A stretch of 64,000 nt of DNA from Cristatella mucedo. Taxonomy: Eukaryota > Bryozoa > Phylactolaemata > Cristatellidae. The position numbers and the translations under genes are program-made. This document shows, in pieces, positions 13,244 to 25,400 of the stretch; the stretch's first letter is position 1; every line of letters begins with the position of its first letter. The notes under the pieces are model-generated. The model worked only from the letters and a program-made list of their open reading frames with translations. It searched no databases and was not told the DNA's origin. The stretch lies in contig WPIO01000206.1 in the NCBI GenBank assembly GCA_009760855.2, positions 1 through 64,000 on the forward strand, read 5' to 3'.

Positions 13244-15037
13244 GAACTCAGCACCCACAAGCTGAAAAAGAGATTGTGGAGATTTGGAGGGTGGACCTCA
13301 GATGCGTCACTCACCGACTACACAAATCTGCGAGTCTCTTTAGTGCTAGCAGGTGACCAAAATTTAGTCAAGCAGTGGCAGTCAAACCATGCTTGCAAAA
13401 AGTGAGCAACAAAATCAGTAATAGCTTGAGTTTTTTTTTAGTTGTATCTAGGCAGGAAATTATGCATTTAAATTTCCTACATTCATATCTACACTGCAAG
13501 TAGTTTGTTGGCTAGCCTTTATATTCACCTCCTGCTCAATCAGGATATGGCGAGTTGCCGGTTATAAGTGAATGGCAATGGGGAATTCTAGAAATTTAGC
13601 AGCCTAACACTGCCTAATTTCTCTTTGGGAGTTGTGCATAGGCTTAAGTTAACACGATTAGTATTAATATCGTCACACATGCATGCAAAGTCGATTTAAT
13701 ATCTCGGTCGAATAATAAGGAAAAATTCGAATAATTAATAATTTAATTATTTTTATAATAATTATTATAATATTAATTAATAATAAGAGCAATTAATTGA
13801 CTTTTGGCCAGCTGCCAGGTCAATCGGAAAATGGAAAGGACATCAGTTGGCAGGCTGTGCTGGCAATGCAATGCAAGTATAATCTTAGAAGGTCTTAGCT
13901 TTAATCTGGGTCACTGCTGGTCTGCGAGGCATTCGTTCACTTTTTTTTACTGAAGCCCTTATTGTGATGCACTTTACGATCAATAGTAATGCATTTATCA
14001 CATCGTTCGAAACACTTCAGTAACGCGACGGAACAGGAATCTCTTACAATGGCAAGAGAAACTCCTGACTGTAGAGGAGTCGTTATGAATATGAAATGAC
14101 TTCTTATGTTGCTAAATCAGTAATCGTGCTCACTTTAGAGCGTTCTATCAGCATCGTAGCTTTGGCAGGTTCTTTATGCTATTGCTATCGTGATTTCTAG
14201 TTCAGCTTTCTGTGCATTTGTGTAAGGTTACTTTTGAATGAAATTACGTCATAATAATAACTTCAATTGTGGCAGCAGTCTGGAATTGGTACTTTTACTA
14301 TAGAAGATGCCAAGATGGATACGCTGAGAGAAATCGCCCATCAAAAGGCCACAGCTGGAACTCAATGCGATTATGTATGGAAATCTCCATTTAGTGGCCG
14401 GAATGTAGCAGCTGACAAATTCAGGCAACTGCATTTTCATGGCTGCTGTTAACATACATATGTCTCCTACTTTCAATGTCACTGAGTTTGTGTAAAAATA
14501 ATTGTGATGTGCATGAAAACCAATTATAGACACTGTAGACGAAATTAATCTTATATTTTTCTCCGCTGCAACTAACTTGCGAATTTTGGAGGAATCAAAA
14601 TAGACGATGAAAAAATCTTACTGCTGCAACGTGTGTGTGGGCAGCTCCAAGTGATAAGCTGCACATTTTCTATGAAGTGGAGGTTCTAACTCAGGCTTTG
14701 GAGGTTGTTCTAACGTAATTTCTGATGACACTTGCAGTTACAATCGACCTTGTTCTGCTGAGCTCGACGAGTTCAATGCACCCGCACAGAATTAAAAGCC
14801 GTCAGGAGATGAAAATCTCGTCACCGAAGTATATTTGCTGCCGCCATCACACTGAGCTCAACATTGGTGAAACTTGCTTCTGATTGAGTTTTGACACCTT
14901 CGCTGCACTAATAACAGTAACAAATTTGTATATCTCTCTCTCAGGTAACTGATTATATGTAAAAGCGCTTTAAACATGCTGCTTACAAGGCACAACCAAA
15001 TGATTTGGGTAAAAATTGCAAGCAGCAATCGTAGAGG
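13244..15037. other. No recognisable gene; AT-rich block
   Basis: No domain or repeat family was recognised. An extremely AT-rich segment lies at about 13725-13797. A 61-codon open frame at 14267-14452 (plus) shows no family resemblance that I can name. Confidence 0.45.
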
Positions 15038-15202
15038 GAGCAATTATAAAAATAAATATAACATATTTCATTTGTATAGCGCCCCAATAGAACTAAATCT
15101 GTATTCAGGTGCTTCACAAATCCCTCAGGGCTCGAGCCAACGACCTCAGCCAGACCCTAGTTGGGGCGAGCACCTTAACCGCTGGACCAACCCAGCTCGG
15201 CG
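15038..15202 (-). mobile_element. tRNA-derived SINE
   Basis: Read on the minus strand it starts CGCCGAGCTGGGTTGGTCCA, followed by GCGGTTAAGGTGC (box A region), then AGGTCGTTGGCTCGAGCCC (box B region). It ends in a tail of the GAAGCACCTGAATACAGAT...GGGGCGCTATACAAAT type. The internal RNA polymerase III promoter layout identifies a tRNA-related head. The tail resembles the LINE family A 3' end. Confidence 0.85.
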
Positions 15203-15204
15203 AG

Positions 15205-15480
15205 TACATGCACAAGCAAAAGAAATGACAAATAATCTCCAAATGGTGTAATAAACGGGTGTATTGTAAGCTTCTTTTTAAATGTGTAAAATATGTTCAT
15301 GTCAGGGTACGCTGAGACGTGCGTCGCTAATGAGTTGTTGGCTTTGGGAGCATGGAATCATAAGGTGTGGTCTCTGAAAGGTTTAATTTTCGTAAGAGGA
15401 ATAACTAAACGATTTGAGTCAGAAGAAGGGGTGGTACGAGTCTTCGACTGGTGAGTCCACAAATATTTTGTAGGAGCTAA
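15205..15480 (-). mobile_element. LINE family A fragment
   Basis: This matches the C-terminal ORF2 to 3'-UTR segment seen in other minus copies (TTTTTAAATGT...GTCAGG...GTACG on the plus strand), without the terminal tail. It is diverged and frame-broken. Confidence 0.65.
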
Positions 15481-16950
15481 ATTCAGTCTTTGCTAGAATA
15501 TTTTCACTCTGACAGCATCCATATCAAGTTTTTTTTTTTTTTCGCGATTCCATGTGATTTTGGATGAAGAGGATGGCACAAGCTGTTGATTGGACAAGAT
15601 CAGCATTTGATCAGATGAGCAGGATTCGTTAATAATCGGGATGAATATTTAATTGAATAAGCGACCCTTGTTGTGAGTGGGTTCATGCACCTAAGCCACA
15701 AGAGAGAAAGAGTCAGTGCACGAAATTCAGCACTTAAAGTGTCAGTTAGTTAGTTCATCAAAATGATGTCAAAATCACGCACAATCACTCATAATAGTGC
15801 ATTCAATATTTCCAGTTGTAGCCACCTGATGGCACGGCATCTTTAAGGCCAAGTCTAGCTTCTGCTACAGCTTCTGCGATTAAGATTCGGATTCTCTCAT
15901 TAACCGATAAAGAGTGCAGGCCACCAACTCAAACGGTACTAGTTTTGTGAAATTCTAAATGCCTCGCGTACGAGAATGTGGAACTTTACGGCTGTTGTGG
16001 AAATACAAGTGGCTCTTCTGCAATTTTTACCTTTAATTGTACATAAACCTACCGGATATATGGTGTTCAGTTTTGATTTTGGATTTAATGGTGATTAGAA
16101 TGCACATTATCTCTCGTCGTGCAGGTCCAAAAGTAGAGTTCTGGCCTAAATAAATGTCCGGACCGCTAAGCAACATATAAAAAAACATGGGGCCAAATGG
16201 GGTGTGTCCAACACAAACTGTACAGTTTGCACGAGTTTGCAGCCGCACTTCAGGCTCCATGCTAATCCATAGTCATTCATGAAATTGAATAATTTGCATT
16301 CGTCGTTTGCTGCTTTTCTCTCATATATTTAAAAAAAATGAAGCTGGCTGTTGACACTCAGTTCGATGTCAGTTCGATGCTGGTATTTTTGAATCTGCTC
16401 TCTCTGATCGATGCCAGGTAATTATGCCCAAAGATGAGTTCAGCTTTGGTTCAGAAAGGGTTGAGACTCAATGTTATTTAGTCGAGAGCGCTATCGTAGC
16501 CTAGTGTATAAAGTCCTAAGCCAAGGTGCATTTGCTGCAGAAGTATAAGAGGCATGTCTCAGACGGACCATCTGACATGGTAATTTAAATAATAGTTGAC
16601 GTTCATCTACTTCTCACCAGCTATAATAGAAGGGAACCTTATACATCCTTCTGCGTCTCGTGCAATTACCAAAGGTAATTTGTCCCTTTCGTTTTACTGA
16701 TCTTCATTGATAGTGCCGTGTGTGTTGTAAGTACATCAGTCAGAACCAGTCTCCTTTTCGACTACTTCATTTCATCCACACTGCCATTATTATTTTTCTC
16801 CTTGTTCTAGAATTTTCTCTGCTGCATGTATTTGCATTAAGGCCATTTCGTAATATGATTAACTTTACATTTTCATATAACCCTGTGTGATATGGACCAC
16901 GTTCTGGACATTTAGCATCGGCTGTACAGGAAGCATGATCATATTGTTGG
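15481..16950. other. No recognisable gene
   Basis: Nothing supportable was found on either strand. A T-run lies at about 15530-15542. A 75-codon open frame at 16033-16260 (minus) has no recognisable motif. Confidence 0.45.
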
Positions 16951-17030
16951 TGTTATGTATCTCCATCCGTAACTCCGCAAATCTGCAAATACTATGTAGG
17001 TATTACGCAGAAGAGTTTAGTAAGTTTTCT
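16951..17030 (-). mobile_element. LINE family B tail fragment
   Basis: GTTATGTATCTCCATCCGTA, followed by ACTCCGCAAA... and ...TACGCAGAAGAGTTT, matches on the plus strand the reversed 3' end of family B copies at 28822 and 43565. Only the last 80 or so bases are present. Confidence 0.65.
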
Positions 17031-19042
17031 CTGCCTTGAATTGCTTTATTGATTCCTGTTCTAACTAAAGCCTTTTAGGAAGAGGCAGGGATATGACCGT
17101 AGGCTAAGGACAGACATATTCTGTTATTTATGCAATACTGCAACAAGTCTATGCATCATAGAAGTAGAACAGTGTAAATACGGTAAAAGGGCTGGTTTTC
17201 ATCGTTGACTGGGAGATCAATTTCAGGATGAGGTCATTTGTTAGCCTCTTTAAATGTAAAAATTGAGGTGAGAACAAATTTAGTGACGTCTGTCATGTTG
17301 GGCTGTAATTGAGGGATATGAATCTGGAGTGGATGTACATATAGAGATGTAGAGATGTATGTAGAGATGATCTGTATAGCTTGAATCTCTGATCATTTCT
17401 GTCTTATTGACAAAGACACTAGCGAAAATATTACGCTAATATTAGATTAGAGAGATCACATCAAAAATCCCAATACAAGGTGCCAATGCTAACCTGGTAG
17501 CGGTTAAGTGGATGGTTGATGGAAGACGTAATAATTTTTCAGAATTGCTTTTACACAAGTCAGATTTGGAATTTTCTGGGATTGATTACATAATCTACAG
17601 TAGTCTGCGTAGTCTGTCAATAAAAACTCTCTTCAGATTTTTTTATGCCGTTTTAAGACAGTGCCATGTATTTCTCATGTTAATATTGTTCGAAGAATAC
17701 CTTAGCCCTCTTGACGAAGAGCCGTCTAGGGTAAGCAGCACCATTAGTGCAATATACCAGTTTTTTAAGCATGTCAGATAGTTTTGTGTTGTATAATTCT
17801 AACAATTAAGGCAGGCTAAATGCGGGATTGAGAAAACTTGGTAAAGGAGGTACAGTCGAGTGGACCACGCCAGTGTCCAAGGTCTTGAGATTTTTCAATT
17901 TTTAGGCGATTTGGAAGGGGGCGGTGGGCACGCACTGACGACAGAACGAGCTCTGCATGTAGTCTGTTACACAGAATTCTCTAAGTATATGTGATGATAG
18001 CGTTTGGTTGCTAGAGAAATTTCGGTAGGAAGTGTCACCCTCGTTGTGAATAGATTTCTCTATTTGAACCACAAGTGAAATTTATTGGTAGTCCACAGCA
18101 GAACTTGATTTTGAAGTGATAAGCATTACACGTCTATAAGCGCTAGATTCATTTTGCACTACAGTGAAACCAATTACGGCTGTACTTCCAAAAAGCTTCA
18201 GTTGTACCAATTTCCTAATGAGATGCTTACGAGAACTTCAATTTTCGGAAGGAAATTCTGCAACGGACACGAAACGTACGTAGCATTTAGTTTCGGGAGA
18301 TGAGAAGTTAACGTCAAATGTACTGCATTGTTAGTTTTACGTAAAGATATAGGCATTCTTAATTGCTTTACTCAGCATCAGCTTCTGCCGGCTGATACTG
18401 AGATTAATCCTGTATACTAAGTATTTTATGTGACTCTGTTGAGAGCTAGTTGTGGGCAAAAGCTTGTCGATAGAAGCAAATTCGTGAAAACGGTTCCATT
18501 CCTGCACTAAGGCAGCACCTAGTGACAGCCAACGACCCAAATGATATTCGGAGTCTGCGATGTTAATTGAACTTGTCAAAGACACTGTGAGTCGATGACA
18601 AACTCAATTTTTTAGGACGGACGTTAGGTTTCCAATTTAGGATAGTGCAATCACCCGTGATTATAGACTATTAGCTTTATAGCTGAATCTCCCTTATTAA
18701 CTGTGAGCTTAGTTGCTGAATTTGAGCAGGGCTGTTTTTTAAATAGCCGCTATTAAAAGCCAAGGCAGCTTGGACTCATGATTTTGCATGAATGAGATTA
18801 TTGCACATCATACGACCTAGTAACCATCGAGGGTACTGAGTAAAATCCCTCTATTGGATTAGTTGTGTTCCTCTAGGTGAATCACCGAGCTGAGCATGTG
18901 CAACGGCAAGCCTGTGAATGATTCTGTGGAAGGTGTAAGTGCTAGCCACTAGCAATGGAGAGCACTCGTTTATTTGCAGCCATTTTACTTTTAGGACCCA
19001 AACTGCAGGCCAAGCGTAGCTTCCCCTAATTGGTCAGCTTGT
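17031..19042. other. No recognisable gene; small tandem repeat
   Basis: No gene or element was recognised. A short GAGATGTA-type tandem repeat lies at about 17343-17372. Confidence 0.45.
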
Positions 19043-19135
19043 CAGTGATAATAATAATAATAATACACTTGATAAAGCGCCCTGCGAGAACTCAATCTCT
19101 TTCTAGGTGCTTTACATTCGCTGATGCTGTGGCTC
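19043..19135 (-). mobile_element. LINE family A tail (solo 3' end)
   Basis: Only the conserved tail is present, read in reverse: ATT-repeat end at 19048-19062, then ACTTGATAAAGCGCCCTGCG, AGAACTCAATCTC and TAGGTGCTTTACATT. This is a very short 5'-truncated insertion. Confidence 0.8.
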
Positions 19136-20580
19136 CACCCTGGCAGATCTGCTATCACGCCTTCCCTCCTAATAAGAACAGTAGCGTTTTCAAATATATA
19201 GCTATCGGATTGGCTTTACCATCCTGCCACACCTTGTTGTCATTTGGTGATGAGATGTGTGCATCTCTTCGGCATTACTTTGAAACTAATCCTGTCCTGC
19301 CGTTTTAGGGTTCATTGGATGCAGGAAAGCACCATCAGATTCGCTGCTAGCGACTTGTATATCATCCTCAATCGTTATGCCAAGAATCCTTTGGAAAATT
19401 GGTTGGAAGTTAAGGTTCATGCGGTTGAATCATCAGGCTATTTGGCAGCTGCAAAAGCCAACAAGTTTCATTAAGTCTTGGCTAATGCCTTGCCAGTAGG
19501 CATATGACTATGCTCAGTCCCTTCATTTGGTAGCTGCCTGGTGGCGATCATGGATCCGATCAAACTTAAAGCCTGCAGGCTTTGAGGCATCATACAGTAG
19601 TAAGCTGTTCGAAACAGAAAGATGATTACTTATGGTGAAGTACTTCCAAAGGTTTTCTTTGGTAGGCCCGTGCTCGATTTAGGCTACTTTGACAGCGCAT
19701 ACTCCATGAGCGACTGTAGCTCTCTGTCGTTATTATCGATCGACTCCTGATGCTGTATGCACCCTGCGGCTTCTGCTGTTGTAATTAGCTTAGCGCCCGA
19801 CACTTATGTACATGACTCGCCTGTGGCCATTAGTGAAGGCATTGACTAAGCCCAGCATCACGCCACTAATGCATGTTATATTTCGTTCCGTGTGCTGCGA
19901 TTGATTGAGCTCTCATAAATGCGCCCATAAAGTCAAGTTACGTTTACCACTCACTCTTCGCCCGCTGTCTCGCCCTAAGATTCCACTAGAACAGCCTCTG
20001 CCGGAGCCACCGCTATACAACACTACTTTACTTCGCTCAAGTGAGCTACTGAGTGCTATTTAGCAACGAAGTGTCTACATAGAGCTGAGCGGCTTTGGCA
20101 TTGTCAAATTCGCCCTCAACAACCTAGGCAATGCACACCAGACAGCTCATCAGCTACTAATTGGGTCTTTCCATTTATATACATCGTGCTAGGATTAAAA
20201 TGCATCATTCGCATCAGTAGGCAGTGCAATCTAAGCCAAAACCTTGTCAAGGTCGTTATTCATCAGTAAAGGTATAGGCAGTTTGTATTTATTTCAAAGA
20301 CGAACGAAGGCAAACGACAATGAAGTAAAGGAACTTCTTGCATGCCAACATTGCCATGCAACACTTTAAAGAACGTTTTATTTCGAAGCCTGAAAACGAG
20401 CTGGATGTAAAAGCGAGAGGTTGCACATCTTCCTTTAGCGTTCCGCGGCACTTCATTAGAAACGCTCGTGCACTTCAGCTACTGGAACGGGCACTTGCAA
20501 TAACCACCAAATTATGAGTCGAAAGAGGCACTAAAAGCTACTTCACATTCTCCGAATTAATTTCCCTGCTTAGGCTCTTA
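19136..20580. other. No recognisable gene
   Basis: Both strands are crossed by short open frames without domains. No repeat family was recognised. Confidence 0.45.
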
Positions 20581-20589
20581 GTACCTTTT

Positions 20590-20880
20590 TAGTCGATTGG
20601 ATGAAGGACGTTTAGTGGTGCTAAGAGGTGGCGAGACGTGGTGCAAACTAGCCAGGGTAGTTAATTATACCAAGGCATCACTTTAGCTCAGCTAATGTTG
20701 GTCGGATCAGGAAGGGTTAAGGATTGCTTTTACTTTGATGTCTAACGGTCGAATGCCGATGGCATCAATAACATACCCTAAAAACTTCAATTTGGGCTGG
20801 CGGAAAATAAACTTGTCTCTTAAACAATTTTCCCAGCTTCGACATTCCGGAAATGAAGAGACGAAATCAATTATCATCTT
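20590..20880 (-). mobile_element. Gypsy-type LTR retrotransposon reverse-transcriptase fragment
   Basis: On the minus strand the segment reads KFIFRQPKLKFLGYVIDAIG followed by IRPLDIKVKAIL. This is the classic post-YxDD block of Ty3/Gypsy reverse transcriptase (KCxF...V.FLGH.VS..GI.P...K..AI). Downstream, across stops, there is a weak remnant of the NYxxxF region before 20640. No LTRs, protease or integrase were recognised nearby, so this is an isolated decayed scrap. Confidence 0.7.
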
Positions 20881-22272
20881 TAGCCGCCGTGAAGCCTTAC
20901 AACCAAAATTTGCCCTTATGAGCTGTAGTTTCGTATGAACGTATGTATGTAGGGGGCTCCAATACCTGTGTATTATATCATGGCTCGCAGCGTTAAACCG
21001 CACGGCCGTTCTCCCCTCCGTCCTTTTACCCAATGCATCCTTCTCACCCGGCAGTGACTCACCCTTGTAAAAGCATTAACACATTCAACCACAAACCCGT
21101 ATATCCTACGAACAAATAAAACCACTAACCCACTATAAGCCATAACATCGCAGTCCTCATAGGCAAAGGTGGTCGAATTTCAATTCAGCATGAGCTTCCA
21201 TGGCCTACCAAGGCGTACTTATCTATAGGCCCTTGACCTCTGACGTCAGCTTCGCAGCCGTCACGTCAAGCCAAAAGTGGTTCCGTAATGATGCGGGCTA
21301 TAACACCGGTTCATAAACCTTAAACTTCACTGGAAGGCAATACTAAGCCATTTCGTGAGACATGTTGATATTGAGGGCAAACGTCACCACTAATACCATC
21401 TAATAAAAAAAAGCCGAAGGCCGCTAGCAGCTAAATATACGTTGTTCATCCGCTAGCAACTAGCAGTTGGTCAACGCATGATTGTTAGGAGCCATGTTAC
21501 GTTCACGTTTTAGACCTCCGGCCGAGCGTGGCCTCTCTTGATTTCTCGCTTACTTTTGGCTCCGCCCAGGTAACTTCTCTATCGCAGTGGTCACGAGCTG
21601 TATTAGTTTTAATATACAGGCTATTGGTTGGGCTTATCATTAATATAGTGTTTTTAAAAGAAAACAGGCAGAATATCGAGAGCTGTGTTCTTAGCATAGG
21701 CTTAATCTAATCATCAATAGTCTTTGCACATTGCATGGATCGAGCAAATCCCCGAGCAAGTGAGGGTCACGTGGTCACCACGGAGCTGCCGTAATGATCG
21801 ACTGCAGCCACCGAGGCTTCGTCAGTCTGGATATTTGTTCACTGTTCTATGAAAAAAGTACCTGCAAAAATACTTTAATTTGTCTAAGAATGCTAAACTA
21901 GGCAACAACATTGATAGTATGACGCAATCCTATGAAAATAGGATTTAATACTTATTTTGAAATATGGTAAAGGATAATTCTTCAATTAAAAAAACTGTAT
22001 TTCATATTTCATATTTCATATTGTATTTCATATTCTATCTTTTTCGCGACAGAACTGCTCGCGCACCACGATAACCATCAAAGACAGGTATTATGAGCCT
22101 TGTTGCACGCGCAGCCGATATATAGCAAAAGTACATTCACAGCAAGAGTAAAAATCAAAATTCAGTGTGCATGTACAAAGAGCCTAGTGATATGCTACTC
22201 GCCGTGAACCAAATTCCTTTCGGATTCTTCGTTGCAGGTGAGTCAAGAAAATATTAACTGGCTTAGCGTAGA
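20881..22272. other. No recognisable gene; TTTCATA repeats
   Basis: Nothing was recognised apart from a short tandem of TTTCATA-like units at about 22003-22040. This interval lies immediately downstream of the P450 stop codon at its right end, so the region just below 22273 presumably holds that gene's 3'-UTR. No clear polyadenylation hexamer position could be assigned. Confidence 0.45.
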
Positions 22273-22457
22273 TTAATTTTCCGTGCGTCTTTTGAAGACT
22301 ATTGAATAGGGTATTGGCTTGTGAATGGGTCTCAATTTTCCTTCAGCCTTGATTGTACAACCTTGGGGAACCTCAAGGTAAAACTGTTGAAGGACGCTTA
22401 CAAAGAAAAGGAAGACCTCATCTCTAGCCAGGCTTTCTCCAATGCAAGCTCGACGTC
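22273..22457 (-). CDS. P450 last exon (heme-binding Cys, C-terminus)
   Basis: The acceptor TTTTCAG precedes GACGTCGAGCTTGC. Joined to the previous exon's final G, it restores [18 protein letters not shown], containing the cysteine that ligates the heme and the L helix. The frame runs 60 codons to a TAA at 22273-22275, ending in KRRTEN. Length after the cysteine is normal for CYP2 proteins. Confidence 0.93.
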
Positions 22458-25400
22458 CTGAAAATAGAACAGAAATTCTTTGAAATCGAATTGGTAAACC
22501 AATGGGGTGGCTCTTGAAATGCCACTCCTAGGACATTACATCTAATTGCCGAAACGATCATAGTACGATCACACATGACGGCTACAGACTGATTTGTTTA
22601 CACAACCGCAGATTTCAAAAAAATAATGCCGAATATCATGGGCATATGCAGACAAGCCCTCATTAGCTCATGCGCTGGGCTTGGTACCACCCTCAAGAAA
22701 AAGCAAAAGTCACGTGAAGGCTGAACAAATTGCCGACTGTATTTTAGTATTTTAGCTATTTATTTAGCATTTTAGTAGCGCTTCCATAGCCCTGTGCAAG
22801 ATACAATCTCGCCCTGGACAGAAACGAAATGGGTGACAATTTCGTGTTATATTTGTTTTTTTTTATTGTACACTACCTTGTACGAGAGAGATGCAAGAAG
22901 CTGATGGATTCGAACTTTCGTAAATACAGCTCCGTTGGAGCATCCGCTTGAACCAACTGCACCTGCTTCCCAACAGGTCGTTTTTCCACGAAATCCTCTC
23001 GCTCGGACTTGCTGCTTGGGCAAGCCACTGCTGTCATCGATATGAGTTATTCCCTGGCTGGCCGACAGCCGTTCCGGCTCTAGAAGAATTTTGCCACTCG
23101 TCGGAGGTGTCGTTACCGTTCTCGATTTATCTGCGACCGACTCGGTGGTGGCCGTGCATGGGTTGTGCATGTGGTCAGTGAATGAATTCGTGATTAGTGA
23201 CCTAGTCGTCATTATGGCACGCACGTATTCATTCAATCGCGTTTCCCTTTGCAGGAAATGTAAAGCGCCTAGAAAGAGATTGAGTTCTCTGAGGGCGCTT
23301 TATCAAGTGCATTATTATTATTATTATTAGCATTTTCCAAATATTGCTAGTGAAACAACGTGACAGTAGCACAAACATGAGATACACTGGACGAAGATCA
23401 ATTGCAGTGAACACTTTGCTAAGTGACTTCATTAGATGACCATATCAGTACTAGAACTAAATCAGTCTAGAGGAAACTATATACAACTGTGAGAAACTTA
23501 TTTAAATACAGGCGAATAACTAGAATAGTAGCGAATAATATAGAGTATAACCTGAACGTTGGTGCGAACTATGAATCCACAGAGGTTGCAAGTGTACTAC
23601 CTAGCTGTCTTACGATTTCAATGCTAGTTTCAAAGAATTCTGGAGATTTAATTCAGTTGGCAGTGATCCCCTCAATGACATTGCTAACAATTTCAAAAGA
23701 GCCATTGCTGGGCTCACCCGCTTACAGGCTTGCCAGCTTACCGATTCCAAAAGGAATAAACTTCTTCGGCTTTACAAACGATCCATCCAGTCCGAGGAAG
23801 CGCGCCGGAATGAATTCCTTTGGATTAGGGTAATTGCTTTCGTTGAGATGTACGTCGGAGATCGAAGAGGTTAGAATGCTGCCCTTAGGAATAAAATATC
23901 CACCAACGACCATATCCCGATCAGAAATGTGCGGGAGTGAGCCAGCTGCTGTGTTGGCAAGGCGAAATATCTCGGTTAGCACGGCTTCGCAATAAGGCAT
24001 ATTGGCTCTGTCCTGGAGTCTTGGAAGACGTGAACCTGAAAACATATCGGTTACGACCAGTTTGATATTGGCTAGCTGGGAGTAGGAATTTCAGCTAATG
24101 TCACTGATCGTCGCCAAGGCAGTCGTGGTGATCCAAGTTTAGCTATATCGGTGGTTATTGAATGGTCACCCTGCGTGATCAAAACATTGTCTCTAGCATT
24201 TATCTTAATTAGAGAACCAGCAGGACATCCTCAAAGCAGTTTGAGAGATAAATTTGTCTAGGGTCTTGTTATATCTGGCTCACAAGGAAGGTGGATGCTT
24301 TTACGACCTCGGTCCCGAGGTCGTGGGTTCGATTCCTCTGGTTAGCGATTCTTTATCGCCATTGCAAGCGGTGGTTTTAGCCATAAAGGTTCTTCTGTCG
24401 CTATACAAAAAAGGCTGTTTAATCAGCTAGGATTTATGTATATCTAGCACCAGAGGGTGAGGTCTCGAGATTAGAGAAAAGCGCTGCTTAGCTTTCTTTA
24501 AACTGTGGGCTTTTAGTGTGTACATAATTACCGTTTACGTATTTCTTGCTTACGTATGTCTTGCTATTATTGTTGCGGTGGTGACGTCACGCATTTCGAT
24601 TTTTTGATACGTGTGAATGGTTATTACGTACCGAAGGACAGGCACGTGTGGTGGCTCGCAGTGATACAAGGGGACCCATGCGGCCCCACTAGATCTTTAA
24701 GTTTTAGCAATTTAAATATTAAAATTACCAATAATAAAAACTTCATAAGTAAATTATAAATACTCGTCCTGCACTTTCAGAATTGTTGCGTTAAAGGAAC
24801 TGAAGAAGCGGAAGGCTATCAATTTAAAACAACAACTCGATATTGTTTATGCGTTGAAGACGAGCAAGGGGAATCGGCGCATTGGTTATGTGTAATCCTG
24901 ATCCGTCGATGACTTCCAAAATCAAAAAGAACGAAGAAGCGATTGGAGTGAAAGCACTGGAAAACGGGAATTTGAATCTAGAACGGCAGCCCAATTTGAA
25001 TTACCAGAAGTCAAATTAGCCTAATTCGCTGGGTTTCAATCAATGTGGGCCCAGAATGCTCCGACTAATGAAGCATTAATGATGAAAAAAAAGACCGTCA
25101 ATTGACATTGCTACTGCACCGCGAATTTTCAGACACTTGGATTGTTTCGTTACAATAATAATTAGCAAACCCTTGACGAAGTGCCCTCAGAAAACTCAAT
25201 CTTCTTCTAGGCGCTTTACATTTTCCGGAAAGACACACGGTTGACTGGTTAGTGGTATCAATCTTGATAAGCAACATGAGTATCGTAGAGAGGTGATATG
25301 TATAGGGTCAGCATACAAGTGCTGTTGGTGACAGCCTGCAACAGCCCAACTGCAACAGTGTCAGCACGCATAAGTTCTCGAAGTAGGAATCACAGGCACC

